NCBI GenBank assembly: GCA_004296145.1
Contig: SEBM01000041.1
Span: 1 to 13,799 of the forward strand
From: Flavobacterium sp.
GTDB lineage: Bacteria > Bacteroidota > Bacteroidia > Flavobacteriales > Flavobacteriaceae
Direction: 5' to 3'
DNA: 13,799 nt
Shown: piece by piece, positions 1 through 8,124 of the stretch
Layout of the letters: each line of letters starts with the position of its first letter
Numbering within the stretch: position 1 is the stretch's first letter
Position numbers and translations under genes: made by a program
Notes under the pieces: model-generated
The model's input: the letters and a program-made list of their open reading frames with translations, nothing else
The model's database searches: none
What the model was told of the DNA's origin: nothing

Positions 1-2
1 TT

Positions 3-206
3 ATAAATCTTACTAAAAAGTTTCCGAATCTTACTCCCAAGGATATAAAACTATGTGTTTACTTAAAAATGAACCTTTCATCTAAAGAAATTGCACCTAT
101 GATGAATATATCATTTAGAGGTGTAGAACTGCACAGATATCGCTTAAGAAAGAAACTAAACCTCACTCAGGATGAAAATCTGTCAAAATTTTTATTAAGT
201 GTGTAA
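3..206 (+). CDS. C-terminal fragment of LuxR-type HTH transcriptional regulator (partial, enters from left edge)
   Basis: An open frame from the left edge gives 67 residues before a TAA stop at 204-206; the 5' part lies outside the window. The visible piece is a LuxR/GerE-like helix-turn-helix. The segment FPNLTPKDIKLCVYLKMNLS is followed by SSKEIAPMMNIS (recognition-type turn), then RGVELHRYRLRKKLNL and a short acidic tail. From memory, this exact style of HTH ends the flavobacterial sensor-regulators that carry beta-propeller or triple-Tyr (Y_Y_Y) domains, or TPR repeats, and that often stand upstream of susC/susD pairs. It is co-directional with the PUL and 244 bp from susC, so it is the obvious candidate regulator. 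The sensor part cannot be seen, so the signal it senses is unknown. Confidence 0.8.
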   Translation: MNLTKKFPNLTPKDIKLCVYLKMNLSSKEIAPMMNISFRGVELHRYRLRKKLNLTQDENLSKFLLSV

Positions 207-267
207 GATTGGTATGTATTTTTTAAACATATTATATTTTTAAACTTCTTTTATTATATAATTCTAA

Positions 268-394
268 TACATCATTACTACATCATAAAGCTTTGTTAAG
301 AGAATATTAATAATATCTAAACTATTGATTTATACACTTTTATTTAAGTTTTTTGATGTAGTGATGTAGCTGTGTAGTAGTGCTGTTTGATGTA
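268..394. promoter_or_regulatory. Cluster of TGATGTA/TACATCA heptamers upstream of susC (putative regulator binding sites)
   Basis: Five exact copies of one heptamer occur within 127 bp. TACATCA lies at 268-274 and 279-285, 11 bp apart. The reverse complement TGATGTA lies at 354-360, 362-368 and 388-394. The left pair and the middle pair form an imperfect inverted repeat: the left reads TACATCA-TTA-CTACATCA, and the complement of the middle pair reads TACATCA-CTACATCA. The clustering is seen directly. That these are operators for the adjacent LuxR-type regulator is inference. Confidence 0.5.
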
Positions 395-420
395 CTACAA
401 CGTTGTAATTGTTTAATTTG
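386..420 (+). promoter_or_regulatory. Candidate Bacteroidota-type promoter for the susC operon
   Basis: TTTG at 386-389 is followed after 23 bp by TTAATTTG at 413-420. This fits the Bacteroidota vegetative promoter pattern (-33 TTTG or TTG, 17-23 bp spacer, -7 TAnnTTTG) at 7 of 8 positions in the -7 box. The start codon is about 30 bp further on. The heptamer cluster overlaps its upstream half, and the last heptamer sits directly on the -33 element, so binding there could affect initiation. No transcript start can be seen from sequence alone. Confidence 0.4.
396..407. promoter_or_regulatory. 12-bp perfect palindrome in the susC promoter spacer
   Basis: TACAACGTTGTA is a perfect palindrome located between the candidate -33 and -7 elements and just after the last TGATGTA heptamer. 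Its position suits a repressor or activator operator. A 12-bp palindrome can also arise by chance in a window of this size, so this is only suggestive. Confidence 0.3.
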
Positions 421-450
421 GCTCTACTAACTTAAACGAATACAAACTGT

Positions 451-3400
451 ATGAAAAATTTTATTTTTAGCTTTTTAGCTCTCTTGTTACTGCCATCTTA
501 TATGATGGGACAGGCGCAGGCAATTAAAGGGAAAGTATTAGACAGTAGCGGAATGGGGGTTCCGGGAGCTATTATTAGTGCACCAGAATCCAGAACTTCA
601 GCAGATGCTGATTTTGATGGTAATTTCACAATAAACGCAAAAGTTGGAGAAACTTTAAAAATCTCGATGCTGGGTTTTGACTCAGTTTCTGTGCCTGCAA
701 CTGCGGCACCAATGACAATTACTTTAAAAGAAGCAGGAGATACTGCATTAAAAGAAGTAGTAGTTATTGGATATGGTACGAGAAAGAAAATTGATAATAC
801 CACAGCAATATCATCTATAAAAGCAGAAGAAATTACTAAGACAAAGGTTTTGAATGCTTCTCAGGCTATCCAAGGTAAAGCTGCTGGTGTTCAAGTCATT
901 TCATCAGATTTACCAGGAAGTACTCCTTCTGTAGTTATTAGAGGCTTAGGGACAGCTTTGGGAGGAAGAAATCCTCTATATATTGTTGATGGTATGCAAA
1001 CTGAAAACATAAATAATATCAATGCTAATGATATTACATCTTATGAGATTTTAAAAGATGCTTCGGCTTTGGCTATTTATGGTACGAGAGCAGCAAATGG
1101 AGTGATTATTATTACAACCAAAAAAGGTAAAGGAGAAAAAGTTTCTGTTGAAATTGAAAGTTTTGCAGGAGTTAGAGAACCTCTGAAAAAAGTTAAAATG
1201 GCAGGTAGTAATAAATTTGCTTATTATACTAACTCTGCTTTACAAGCTACAACATTTTCTCAAGATCAACCAGTTAATACAGATTGGTTTGACGCAATTA
1301 CAAGAACTGGCTCTTATACACAGAATAATGTTTCTGTATCAGGTGGTGGTGAAAATATCAAATACTTTTTCAGTTTAGGTAACTATGAAGAAAAAGCTAT
1401 TTTGAATGGTTTAGATTATGGACGTACTACATTTAGAAATAATAATGAATATAAAATTTCGAAGAAACTTACTTTAAATCAAACTTTCAGTTTAACTTCT
1501 GCAAATTCAACTCCAAAACCGTTGAGTGCATTTACAGCTGCATATAAACAATCACCAATAGTACCTGTTCGTTTTGCAAATGGACAATATGGTGTTTCAA
1601 GAGTTGGAGAAAATGGTTTTGCAAATACAACAGGATCGGCTTTCAATAATGTTGGAAATCCTGTAGCACAACTAGATCTTTATGACGAGGAACAAAGAAG
1701 CATTACTTTACAAGGAGGGTTGAAACTTGATTATGAAATTTTACCTTCTTTAAAATTTACTTCACAATTTAATGGCGAATACTATTCTTGGAAACAATAT
1801 AACTTTGAAGATTCTCAAAATATATGGTTAGCTGCTAATCCAGACAAAACGGCAGCCGATTATGAGATTGAAAAGGTTGAAAAAGAGAAAGCTCCTTACA
1901 ATTTATTAACTAAAGGAAGAGAACAATACTTTAATTGGAATTTATCAAACTACTTAACTTTCAATAAAGTATTTGATAAAATTCACGATGTTGAATTAAC
2001 TGCAGGTATCGAGACATCTGTTAGAGGCAATAGAGAAAAATTAACAATTATTAGAAAAAATGTAAATACAGATTCTAATTATTGGTCATTAAAGGATGTA
2101 GATTATGTTGCAAACATAACAAGCTATAAAGACGAAGTATTTAATGAAACAAAATTAGCTTCGTACTTTGGTCGTTTCCAATACAAATTAATGGATAAAT
2201 ATCTTGTAACAGGAACTATTAGACGAGATGGTTCCTCAAATTTCGCTAAGGACTATCGTTGGGGTACTTTTCCAGCTTTTGGTTTAGGATGGGTAATTAA
2301 TAAGGAGGACTTCATGGCAGATATTACTGCAGTTAATTTATTGAAATTGCGTGGAGGCTGGGGTAAATTAGGCAATCAAAATGTGCCACTTAATAGACAA
2401 GGGTATTCTTCTGGGTTAACTTCATATCTAGGAGGTTCAATTTTATACGAAGGAACAACAATCAATTCTCAAATTGATCCAAGTTTGTCTTGGGAGGTTA
2501 CAGAAGAGACTTCTGTAGGATTAGATTTTGAATTACTTGCTAATCGATTGAAAGGTTCTTTTGATTTGTATGATAAAAAAACTGATAATGTTATTTTAAA
2601 TGTGAAACCATACATGGCTTCTGGTATTACAACAGCATCTCCTGCACACGTTGGTGAAGTTTCTAATAAAGGTTATGAAATTTCGCTACGTTGGGATGAT
2701 AAAATCAATGACAATTTATCTTATTGGGTTGGTGGTAACTTTTCGCATAATAAAAATGAACTTAAAGGCATAAAAGATGTTATTTTATCTCCAATTGAAG
2801 GAGGAAGTTTAGGAAATGGAGAAACAACTAAATTTTTAGACAATTCATCTATAGGACAGCCATTAGGAAGTTTTTTCTTATATGAATATGCAGGTTTTGA
2901 TACCGATAGTGGTAAAATGTTATATTATAAAGCAGATGGAACTAAAGTCGTTCAGGATGCATTAGGTGATGCAGATAAAAAATATGTAGGTTCAATTTTG
3001 CCAAAAGCTAATTATGGTGTTACATTAGGAATAAACTACAAAAACTTTGATTTTTCTGTTGACGGATATGGTACTTCAGGAGCAAAAGTTTACAATGGAA
3101 AAAAAGCACAACATTTTGGAGGTGAAAACATAGAAGATTCATCTGCAACCAATTTCTGGACTCCAAATAATACAACTGCCTCAAATCCTGGTGCGTTTAA
3201 TGCAACTCCAGTTGCTTCTACTTATTATTTAGAATCAGGAGATTTCTTTAGAGTTAACAATATTACTTTCGGATACAAGCTTCCTTTAGATGAGAAAAGC
3301 TTTATTAGCTATTGCAGATTATATGTAAATGCAATTAATCCATTTATTACACAAAAATTCTCAGGTTTTTCACCAGAATTAAATGGAGATGGAGATCCGT

Positions 3401-3477
3401 ACAAACTTCAGGGCGTTGAGTTGGATGCATATCCAACATTAAGATCATTCGTAGTTGGTGCTAACTTAAAATTTTAA
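451..3477 (+). CDS. SusC/RagA-family TonB-linked outer-membrane transporter
   Basis: This 1008-residue protein is the outer-membrane beta-barrel that imports glycan oligomers together with its SusD partner, powered by TonB. A signal peptide covers about residues 1-20 (hydrophobic FIFSFLALLLLPSYMMG). A carboxypeptidase-regulatory-like beta-sandwich follows at about 25-95 (VLDSSGMGVPGA, SADADFDGNFTI). The TonB-box-like EVVVIGYG lies at 102-109. The plug domain, about 115-230, contains VVIRGLGTALGGRNPLYIVD and the family hallmark ASALAIYGTRAANGVIIITTKKG. The rest is barrel, ending in the aromatic-terminated SFVVGANLKF expected of an outer-membrane protein. Length is normal for the family. The ATG at 451 is chosen because it starts the signal peptide; the upstream sequence is A-rich with no Shine-Dalgarno motif, as usual in this phylum. 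It is the first gene of the operon, and susD starts 4 bp downstream. Confidence 0.97.
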   Translation: MKNFIFSFLALLLLPSYMMGQAQAIKGKVLDSSGMGVPGAIISAPESRTSADADFDGNFTINAKVGETLKISMLGFDSVSVPATAAPMTITLKEAGDTALKEVVVIGYGTRKKIDNTTAISSIKAEEITKTKVLNASQAIQGKAAGVQVISSDLPGSTPSVVIRGLGTALGGRNPLYIVDGMQTENINNINANDITSYEILKDASALAIYGTRAANGVIIITTKKGKGEKVSVEIESFAGVREPLKKVKMAGSNKFAYYTNSALQATTFSQDQPVNTDWFDAITRTGSYTQNNVSVSGGGENIKYFFSLGNYEEKAILNGLDYGRTTFRNNNEYKISKKLTLNQTFSLTSANSTPKPLSAFTAAYKQSPIVPVRFANGQYGVSRVGENGFANTTGSAFNNVGNPVAQLDLYDEEQRSITLQGGLKLDYEILPSLKFTSQFNGEYYSWKQYNFEDSQNIWLAANPDKTAADYEIEKVEKEKAPYNLLTKGREQYFNWNLSNYLTFNKVFDKIHDVELTAGIETSVRGNREKLTIIRKNVNTDSNYWSLKDVDYVANITSYKDEVFNETKLASYFGRFQYKLMDKYLVTGTIRRDGSSNFAKDYRWGTFPAFGLGWVINKEDFMADITAVNLLKLRGGWGKLGNQNVPLNRQGYSSGLTSYLGGSILYEGTTINSQIDPSLSWEVTEETSVGLDFELLANRLKGSFDLYDKKTDNVILNVKPYMASGITTASPAHVGEVSNKGYEISLRWDDKINDNLSYWVGGNFSHNKNELKGIKDVILSPIEGGSLGNGETTKFLDNSSIGQPLGSFFLYEYAGFDTDSGKMLYYKADGTKVVQDALGDADKKYVGSILPKANYGVTLGINYKNFDFSVDGYGTSGAKVYNGKKAQHFGGENIEDSSATNFWTPNNTTASNPGAFNATPVASTYYLESGDFFRVNNITFGYKLPLDEKSFISYCRLYVNAINPFITQKFSGFSPELNGDGDPYKLQGVELDAYPTLRSFVVGANLKF

Positions 3478-3481
3478 CATT

Positions 3482-4936
3482 ATGAAAAAAATATATATAT
3501 CAATATTTGCATTAACGACTTTGTTTTTTACAGCATGTGCAGACGATTATTTAGATGTAGATCAAACAGAAGCTATATCTACCGGAGACATAGAATTATT
3601 TAATAATGATGCAGGCGCAACAACATTTGTTACTGCAATATATAATAAGTTCTTAGATTGGGACACAACATCTTTTGGATGGATTGGACTAACAAGCATA
3701 ACTACAGATGATGCTGATAAAGGATCATCTCCAGGTGATGTTGGAACGGATAAGGATGTATTAGATGCTTTGACTTATAATGCATCAAATCCTTCTTCTG
3801 AAGGAAATTTTAAGGCGTATTATGCTGGAATTAACAGATGTAATCAAGCTTTGAATATTATTCCTCAACTAGATAAAGCTAATCCAAGTTTAAGAGAGAG
3901 ATTATTAGGAGAAGCTAAATTTATGAGAGCTTTTATGTATTTTACTTTGGTAAAATGTTATGGAGGCGTTCCAATAGTAGATCACTTACCAAATCCATCA
4001 TCTTTGGAAGATAAAAATATGTTGCTTACTCGTAAGACGGCTGCAGAAGTTTATGCTTTTATTGAAAATGATTTAAATGATGCTATTGATGCCTTACCAT
4101 TAAAATCGGCTTATCCTGCTGATCAAAAAGCAAGAGTATCAAAGGGATCTGCTTACGCTTTGTTGGCTAAGGTCAATTTATATCAAAAAAATTGGCAAAA
4201 AGTTGTAGATAATTGTAATCTGGTAACAGGTTATAGTCTTGTTCCAAATTATGCTTCTATGTTTAGATTAGAAGGAGAAAATGGACCTGAATCAATTTTT
4301 GAAATTAATGGCGTTGGTGCAGTCCCAGCTAAAGGAATTAAACAATATTCTCAAGTTCAGGGAGCTCGTGGAACTGGCGGATGGGGCTGGGGTTTTAATA
4401 CACCATCTCAAAGTCTTGTTAATGCTTATGAGCCAGGTGATGTTAGAAAAGCAGCTACAATTATCTTCAAAGGAACAACTTTATATGATGGAAGAGTAGT
4501 TCCTAATACAGTTGATAATGATAGATATAATTATAAAGCTTATTCATCTAATTATTCAGGAGCTGATGACAGTGATGCAAATGTTATTTTTATTAGATAT
4601 GCAGAAGTATTACTAATGAAAGCTGAAGCATTAAATGAACTTGGGCAAACAACTGAAGCTATTCCGTTACTAAATCAAATTAGAAATAGAGCAGGATTAG
4701 CTAATACAACCTTTTTATCAGAAGATGATGTCAGAAAAGCGATTTGGAGAGAAAGAAGAGTAGAATTAGCTTTTGAATTTGACAGATTCTTTGATTTGGT
4801 TAGAACTGGTCAGGCAAAAACAGCTTTTGCTGCTGATGGAAAAGTATTTACTGAAGGAAAAAATGAATTATTTCCAATTCCTGAATCATTCTTAAATGAA
4901 GCAAAAGGTTTATCAATACAAAATCCTGGTTACTAA
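3482..4936 (+). CDS. SusD/RagB-family nutrient-binding outer-membrane lipoprotein
   Basis: This 484-residue protein is the glycan-binding lid that sits on SusC at the cell surface. The lipobox is LFFTAC with the lipidated cysteine at residue 19, followed by ADDYLD; acidic residues right after the cysteine resemble the surface-export signal of Bacteroidota lipoproteins. The N-terminal SusD-like region includes RERLLGEAKFMRAFMYFTLV and CYGGVPIVD, which is the typical TPR-helix signature. The C-terminal RagB/SusD region includes IRYAEVLLMKAEALNELG, LLNQIRNRAGL and the conserved WRERRVELAFEFDRFFDLVR. The protein ends LFPIPESFLNEAKGLSIQNPGY, as is usual. The 4-bp gap from susC implies co-transcription and paired function. 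The substrate cannot be read from SusD alone. Confidence 0.97.
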   Translation: MKKIYISIFALTTLFFTACADDYLDVDQTEAISTGDIELFNNDAGATTFVTAIYNKFLDWDTTSFGWIGLTSITTDDADKGSSPGDVGTDKDVLDALTYNASNPSSEGNFKAYYAGINRCNQALNIIPQLDKANPSLRERLLGEAKFMRAFMYFTLVKCYGGVPIVDHLPNPSSLEDKNMLLTRKTAAEVYAFIENDLNDAIDALPLKSAYPADQKARVSKGSAYALLAKVNLYQKNWQKVVDNCNLVTGYSLVPNYASMFRLEGENGPESIFEINGVGAVPAKGIKQYSQVQGARGTGGWGWGFNTPSQSLVNAYEPGDVRKAATIIFKGTTLYDGRVVPNTVDNDRYNYKAYSSNYSGADDSDANVIFIRYAEVLLMKAEALNELGQTTEAIPLLNQIRNRAGLANTTFLSEDDVRKAIWRERRVELAFEFDRFFDLVRTGQAKTAFAADGKVFTEGKNELFPIPESFLNEAKGLSIQNPGY

Positions 4937-4953
4937 TCCTTAAATTAATTAAA

Positions 4954-5853
4954 ATGAAAAAAAATAAATCTATTTTATTACTTTCTTTTGCTTTGGTTTC
5001 ACAAATTTTTGTAAGCTGTGAGGATAGTATAGATAAAGTAAATAATCCAATTCCATATGAGTCAATTGGAGGATATGACAATTCAGATGATATTGCTACA
5101 AGTCACTTAGTATCTAAATTTAGTTTTGACGGTAATATTGATGATTCTAAAAGTGGTATTACTGGTGGGGTAGGAACTAATATTTCTTATGATACTGGTA
5201 TTAAAGGAAATGCATATAAAGGATCAGCAACTTCCTTTATTTCTTATACTACTGTTGCTAATTCAATAGTAAATTTAAAAAGTATAACGGTTTCAATGTG
5301 GATTAAAACAGATCCACATACTGGTGGTGCACAATCATTATTTATGCTTCCTAAAAAAACAGATTTCTGGGGAAATATTTTTACTCTAATTGAAGGAACT
5401 GGTCCTGCAACGACAATGTTGTTGAAAAATCATATTCAAAAAGATGTAACACCCAGCATTCCTTGGGCAGGACAATTTATAGAACATGGAGGAACAAATG
5501 TTTTGGCTAATATGTTTGGCACATGGAAACATTTAGTTTGGACTTATAATGGTACAAGTTCTACTTACAGTCTCTATATCGATGGACAAAAGGTCGTTTT
5601 ACCAGCATCTATTTCAAAAAGATATGCTAGTGATCCTCTTACTGGTGGAGTTCCTTATGGAGAATTGGCCAATTCTGAAGTTTCAAAATTTATTATTGGA
5701 GGTTACCAACAACATTTAGGAGCACCTTGGGGCAATGCTGATTCATGGATGCTTCATTATACAGGCTTGATGGATGAATTCAGGATTTATGACACAACAC
5801 TTACTGATAATGAAGTTGTAGCGCTTTACAAATTAGAAAAAGACAAAAGATAA
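4954..5853 (+). CDS. LamG/concanavalin-like domain lipoprotein, putative surface glycan-binding protein
   Basis: This 299-residue lipoprotein has its lipobox cysteine at residue 22 (FVSC) followed by the acidic EDSID, consistent with surface display. From about residue 50 to the end it is a single LamG-like jelly-roll domain (Laminin_G_3 type). The markers are the opening VSKFSFDGNIDDSKSG, then ITVSMWIKT, TWKHLVWTYNG, YSLYIDGQKV and the closing GLMDEFRIYDTTLTDNEVVALYKL. No catalytic signature is visible. It starts 17 bp after susD and is the last gene before a terminator-like hairpin. This position, third after susC and susD, is where PULs usually carry the surface glycan-binding protein (SGBP/SusE-like). 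The binding role is inferred from position and fold. The domain could also act in protein-protein or adhesion contacts. Confidence 0.82.
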   Translation: MKKNKSILLLSFALVSQIFVSCEDSIDKVNNPIPYESIGGYDNSDDIATSHLVSKFSFDGNIDDSKSGITGGVGTNISYDTGIKGNAYKGSATSFISYTTVANSIVNLKSITVSMWIKTDPHTGGAQSLFMLPKKTDFWGNIFTLIEGTGPATTMLLKNHIQKDVTPSIPWAGQFIEHGGTNVLANMFGTWKHLVWTYNGTSSTYSLYIDGQKVVLPASISKRYASDPLTGGVPYGELANSEVSKFIIGGYQQHLGAPWGNADSWMLHYTGLMDEFRIYDTTLTDNEVVALYKLEKDKR

Positions 5854-5861
5854 ATCTTTTC

Positions 5862-5895
5862 AAATACACTTGGAGTAAAATCCAAGTGTATTTTT
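5862..5895 (+). terminator. Hairpin terminator or attenuator after the susCD-lamG genes
   Basis: A perfect 13-bp stem pairs AAATACACTTGGA (5862-5874) with TCCAAGTGTATTT (5881-5893) around the loop GTAAAA, and ends in a T run (5891-5895). It starts 9 bp after the lamG stop codon. The stem is AT-rich, as is common for low-GC Bacteroidota. Because the next enzyme gene starts only 27 bp later with no clear promoter, it may be a partial terminator that lowers enzyme expression relative to the uptake genes. Processing or transcript stabilisation is also possible. Confidence 0.7.
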
Positions 5896-5921
5896 AGTTA
5901 TTAATAATACAAATTAGACAA

Positions 5922-7313
5922 ATGAAAATTAGCTTATATATAATGCTATTTTTAGGAGCAATAAGCTCTTGTTCTTCATCTTCACCAGAAGGAGGAAATA
6001 GCGGAGGAACACCTTTACCAACAAATCCAACTACACCAACTAAACCTTTGACTGATTCCGAAGCTATGGATCTAGTACAAAAGGATGCAATAAAATATTT
6101 TTGGGATTATGCTGATTCTAATTCAAAATTGGCAAGAGAACGTTATCTTACTGAAGATCCTAATTTTGAATCAAATATTATAACCACAGGAGGTTCTGGT
6201 TTCGGGTTAATGACTATAGTTGTAGGCGTAGAAAGAGGTTTTTTGCCAAGAGCCGAAGCTGTTTCTAGACTTACAACGGCCTTAACCTTTCTGGAAAAGG
6301 CAGATCGTTTTCATGGAGCATGGCCACATTGGATGGATAATAAAGCAGGAAAAGTAATTCCATTTGGAACAAAAGATAATGGAGGAGATTTAGTAGAAAC
6401 TTCTTTCGTTTGTCAGGCATTAATTACGATCAGGGAATATTTTAAAAATGGAAGCACATCCGAGAAAGAATTGGCAGCAAAGGCTGATGAACTTTGGAAA
6501 GGTGTAGAATGGGATTGGTATACACAAGGACAAGATGCATTATACTGGCATTGGTCACCAAATTATGGCTGGGAAATGAATTTCAAATTAGAAGGATACA
6601 ATGAGTGTTTAATTACGTATGTAATGGCAGCTTCTTCACCGACACACCCAATTTCTGCCGAAGCTTATCATAAAGCATGGGCCAGAAGTGGAGCTATTGT
6701 AAACAGCGGTTCTCAATACGGAATTCCTGTTGTGCTAAATTATAATGGCGCAACAGGAAATGTAGGGCCAATGTTTTGGTCTCACTATTCTTATTTAGGA
6801 TTAGATCCAAATACATTAAAAGATAAATACGCTGATTACTGGCAATTAACCCAAAATCATGCTAAGATAATGGTTAAATATAGTGTAGCTAATCCAAAAG
6901 GATTTAAAGATTACTCTGATAAATGCTGGGGATTAACAGCAAGTTATACCAGGAATCCTGATAGAACTACAGGTTATACAGCGCATCAGCCTAATAACGA
7001 CAATGGTGTAATTTCTCCAACTGCAGCTTTATCTTCATTTCCTTATACACCAGTAGAATCAATGAAATTTTTACATTACTTATATGACGAAAACAAAGCA
7101 AAATATGTTGGTATTGCCGGACCTTATGATGCTTTTTCACCACAGTATAGTTGGGTAACAGCTCGTTATTTGGCAATCGATCAGGGAACTATTGCTCCTA
7201 TGATTGAAAATTACAGAAGTGGTTTACTATGGAAACTCTTTATGAATGCATCAGATACTAAAGAAGGTTTGAAAAAACTTGGATTCACATCAGGTAAATA
7301 CGGAATCCAATAA
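5922..7313 (+). CDS. GH144/glycoamylase-family (PF10091-type) lipoprotein, putative endo-beta-1,2-glucanase
   Basis: This is a 463-residue secreted lipoprotein with its lipobox cysteine at residue 17 (AISSC), followed by a Ser/Gly/Pro/Thr-rich linker to about 44. The rest is an alpha/alpha-barrel-type enzyme of the glycoamylase family, now grouped with GH144. The markers are DAIKYFWDYAD (55-65), TTGGSGFGLMTIVVGVERGF (88-107), GAWPHWMD (132-139), DNGGDLVETS (152-161), WHWSPNYGWEMNFKLEGYNE (209-228) and the C-terminal FSPQYSWVTARYLAIDQGTIAPMIENYRSGLLW (405-437). Acidic residues D152, D156, E159 and E228 keep the spacing that I recall for pocket residues of the characterised Chitinophaga endo-beta-1,2-glucanase. 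That suggests endo-hydrolysis of beta-1,2-glucan, but family members may act on other beta-glucans. Automatic pipelines often call these glucoamylase, which can mislead. It leads the enzyme group, and the esterase follows after 7 bp. Confidence 0.85.
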   Translation: MKISLYIMLFLGAISSCSSSSPEGGNSGGTPLPTNPTTPTKPLTDSEAMDLVQKDAIKYFWDYADSNSKLARERYLTEDPNFESNIITTGGSGFGLMTIVVGVERGFLPRAEAVSRLTTALTFLEKADRFHGAWPHWMDNKAGKVIPFGTKDNGGDLVETSFVCQALITIREYFKNGSTSEKELAAKADELWKGVEWDWYTQGQDALYWHWSPNYGWEMNFKLEGYNECLITYVMAASSPTHPISAEAYHKAWARSGAIVNSGSQYGIPVVLNYNGATGNVGPMFWSHYSYLGLDPNTLKDKYADYWQLTQNHAKIMVKYSVANPKGFKDYSDKCWGLTASYTRNPDRTTGYTAHQPNNDNGVISPTAALSSFPYTPVESMKFLHYLYDENKAKYVGIAGPYDAFSPQYSWVTARYLAIDQGTIAPMIENYRSGLLWKLFMNASDTKEGLKKLGFTSGKYGIQ

Positions 7314-7320
7314 TCATTAA

Positions 7321-8034
7321 ATGAAATATAAAATAGCATTATTGATTCTATTATTTTCTGTATTTGGTTTTGCGCAAAGCGAGACAACCGGAAAATTAAA
7401 AACAGTAATTGTAACCAATTACGAATTAGGTTACGCACTGCATAAACCTGCGAATACAAAAGATAAAAAGCCATTAATAGTTTTTATTTCAGGCGACGGC
7501 GAAAAAGGAACTGATATTGAAAAAGTAAAAATTCATGGCCCATTAAAATATTTAAAAAACCATGAATTAGATGCTTACGTTTTGTCTCCTCAATGTAAAG
7601 AAAATGAAAACTGGGATATTGATGCAATTCATCAATTAATTGAAAAAATTCAGAAAGAAAACAATATTGATTCAAGTCGGATTTATGTTACCGGATTAAG
7701 TTCCGGAGGCTGGGCAGCTTGGAATTTAGCCCTTGCTTATCCGGAAATGTTTGCTGCAATTGTACCTATTTCAGGTTTTGTAGATTTAATAGAATTAGAA
7801 GGAGCGTGCAAAATTGCCAATATTCCAACCAGAATATTTCACGGATTGTTAGATGATGTTGTTAAGGTTGATTACGCAATAGACATTTACAAAGAATTGA
7901 AAAAATGCAATGCCAAAGATGTCAAACTGACCATTTTTGATGATGCAGGCCATGATAGCTGGACAAGGGTTTTTGACAACAAAGAAATTTATGACTGGAT
8001 GTTGCAGCAGAAAAGAACGAATACAAACAAATAA
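7321..8034 (+). CDS. Secreted alpha/beta-hydrolase, putative carbohydrate esterase
   Basis: This 237-residue protein has a signal peptide at about 1-19 (ALLILLFSVFGFAQ), so it acts in the periplasm or outside the cell. It is a compact alpha/beta-hydrolase. The oxyanion-region motif is FISGDGEKGTD (55-65), equivalent to HGAGERG in related predicted esterases. The nucleophile elbow is GLSSG with Ser127, the acid is probably Asp178 in HGLLDDVV, and the base is His211 in DAGHDSW. The triad is therefore complete. Related proteins are annotated as dienelactone-hydrolase-like, predicted peptidases (COG4099) or polysaccharide esterases. In a PUL the natural guess is removal of acyl groups from the glycan. 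The acyl group cannot be determined here. It is tightly coupled to the GH144-type gene upstream, 7 bp apart. Confidence 0.8.
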   Translation: MKYKIALLILLFSVFGFAQSETTGKLKTVIVTNYELGYALHKPANTKDKKPLIVFISGDGEKGTDIEKVKIHGPLKYLKNHELDAYVLSPQCKENENWDIDAIHQLIEKIQKENNIDSSRIYVTGLSSGGWAAWNLALAYPEMFAAIVPISGFVDLIELEGACKIANIPTRIFHGLLDDVVKVDYAIDIYKELKKCNAKDVKLTIFDDAGHDSWTRVFDNKEIYDWMLQQKRTNTNK

Positions 8035-8048
8035 ATAAAATAGAATGA

Positions 8049-8090
8049 AATCGCTTTGATTCCATTAAAATAAAATCAAGAAAAGCGATT
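8049..8090. other. Bulged inverted repeat between the esterase and GH3 genes
   Basis: AATCGCTTTGATT (8049-8061) pairs with AATC-AAGA-AAAGCGATT (8074-8090), giving 9 bp plus 4 bp of stem with a 4-nt bulge and a 12-nt loop. There is no T tract after it, so it is not a standard terminator. It fills most of a 90-bp gap that is long for this operon. It may be an mRNA processing or stability element, or an operator. The structure is visible, but the role is unknown. Confidence 0.35.
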
Positions 8091-8124
8091 CCATGTTCCA
8101 TTGAAAAACAAATATTAAATACAC

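Noticed and set aside
213..231. TATGT...ACATA hairpin after the regulator stop as a terminator
   Set aside because: Only a 5-bp AT-only stem in an AT-rich stretch; chance is a sufficient explanation.
498..803. 101-residue reverse-strand open frame inside susC
   Set aside because: It mirrors the conserved carboxypeptidase-regulatory and plug-start region of SusC and shows no independent protein features.
2304..2316. Shine-Dalgarno-like AAGGAGG followed by ATG within susC
   Set aside because: It lies inside conserved barrel coding sequence, and this phylum rarely uses such motifs. The ATG is simply an in-frame methionine codon.
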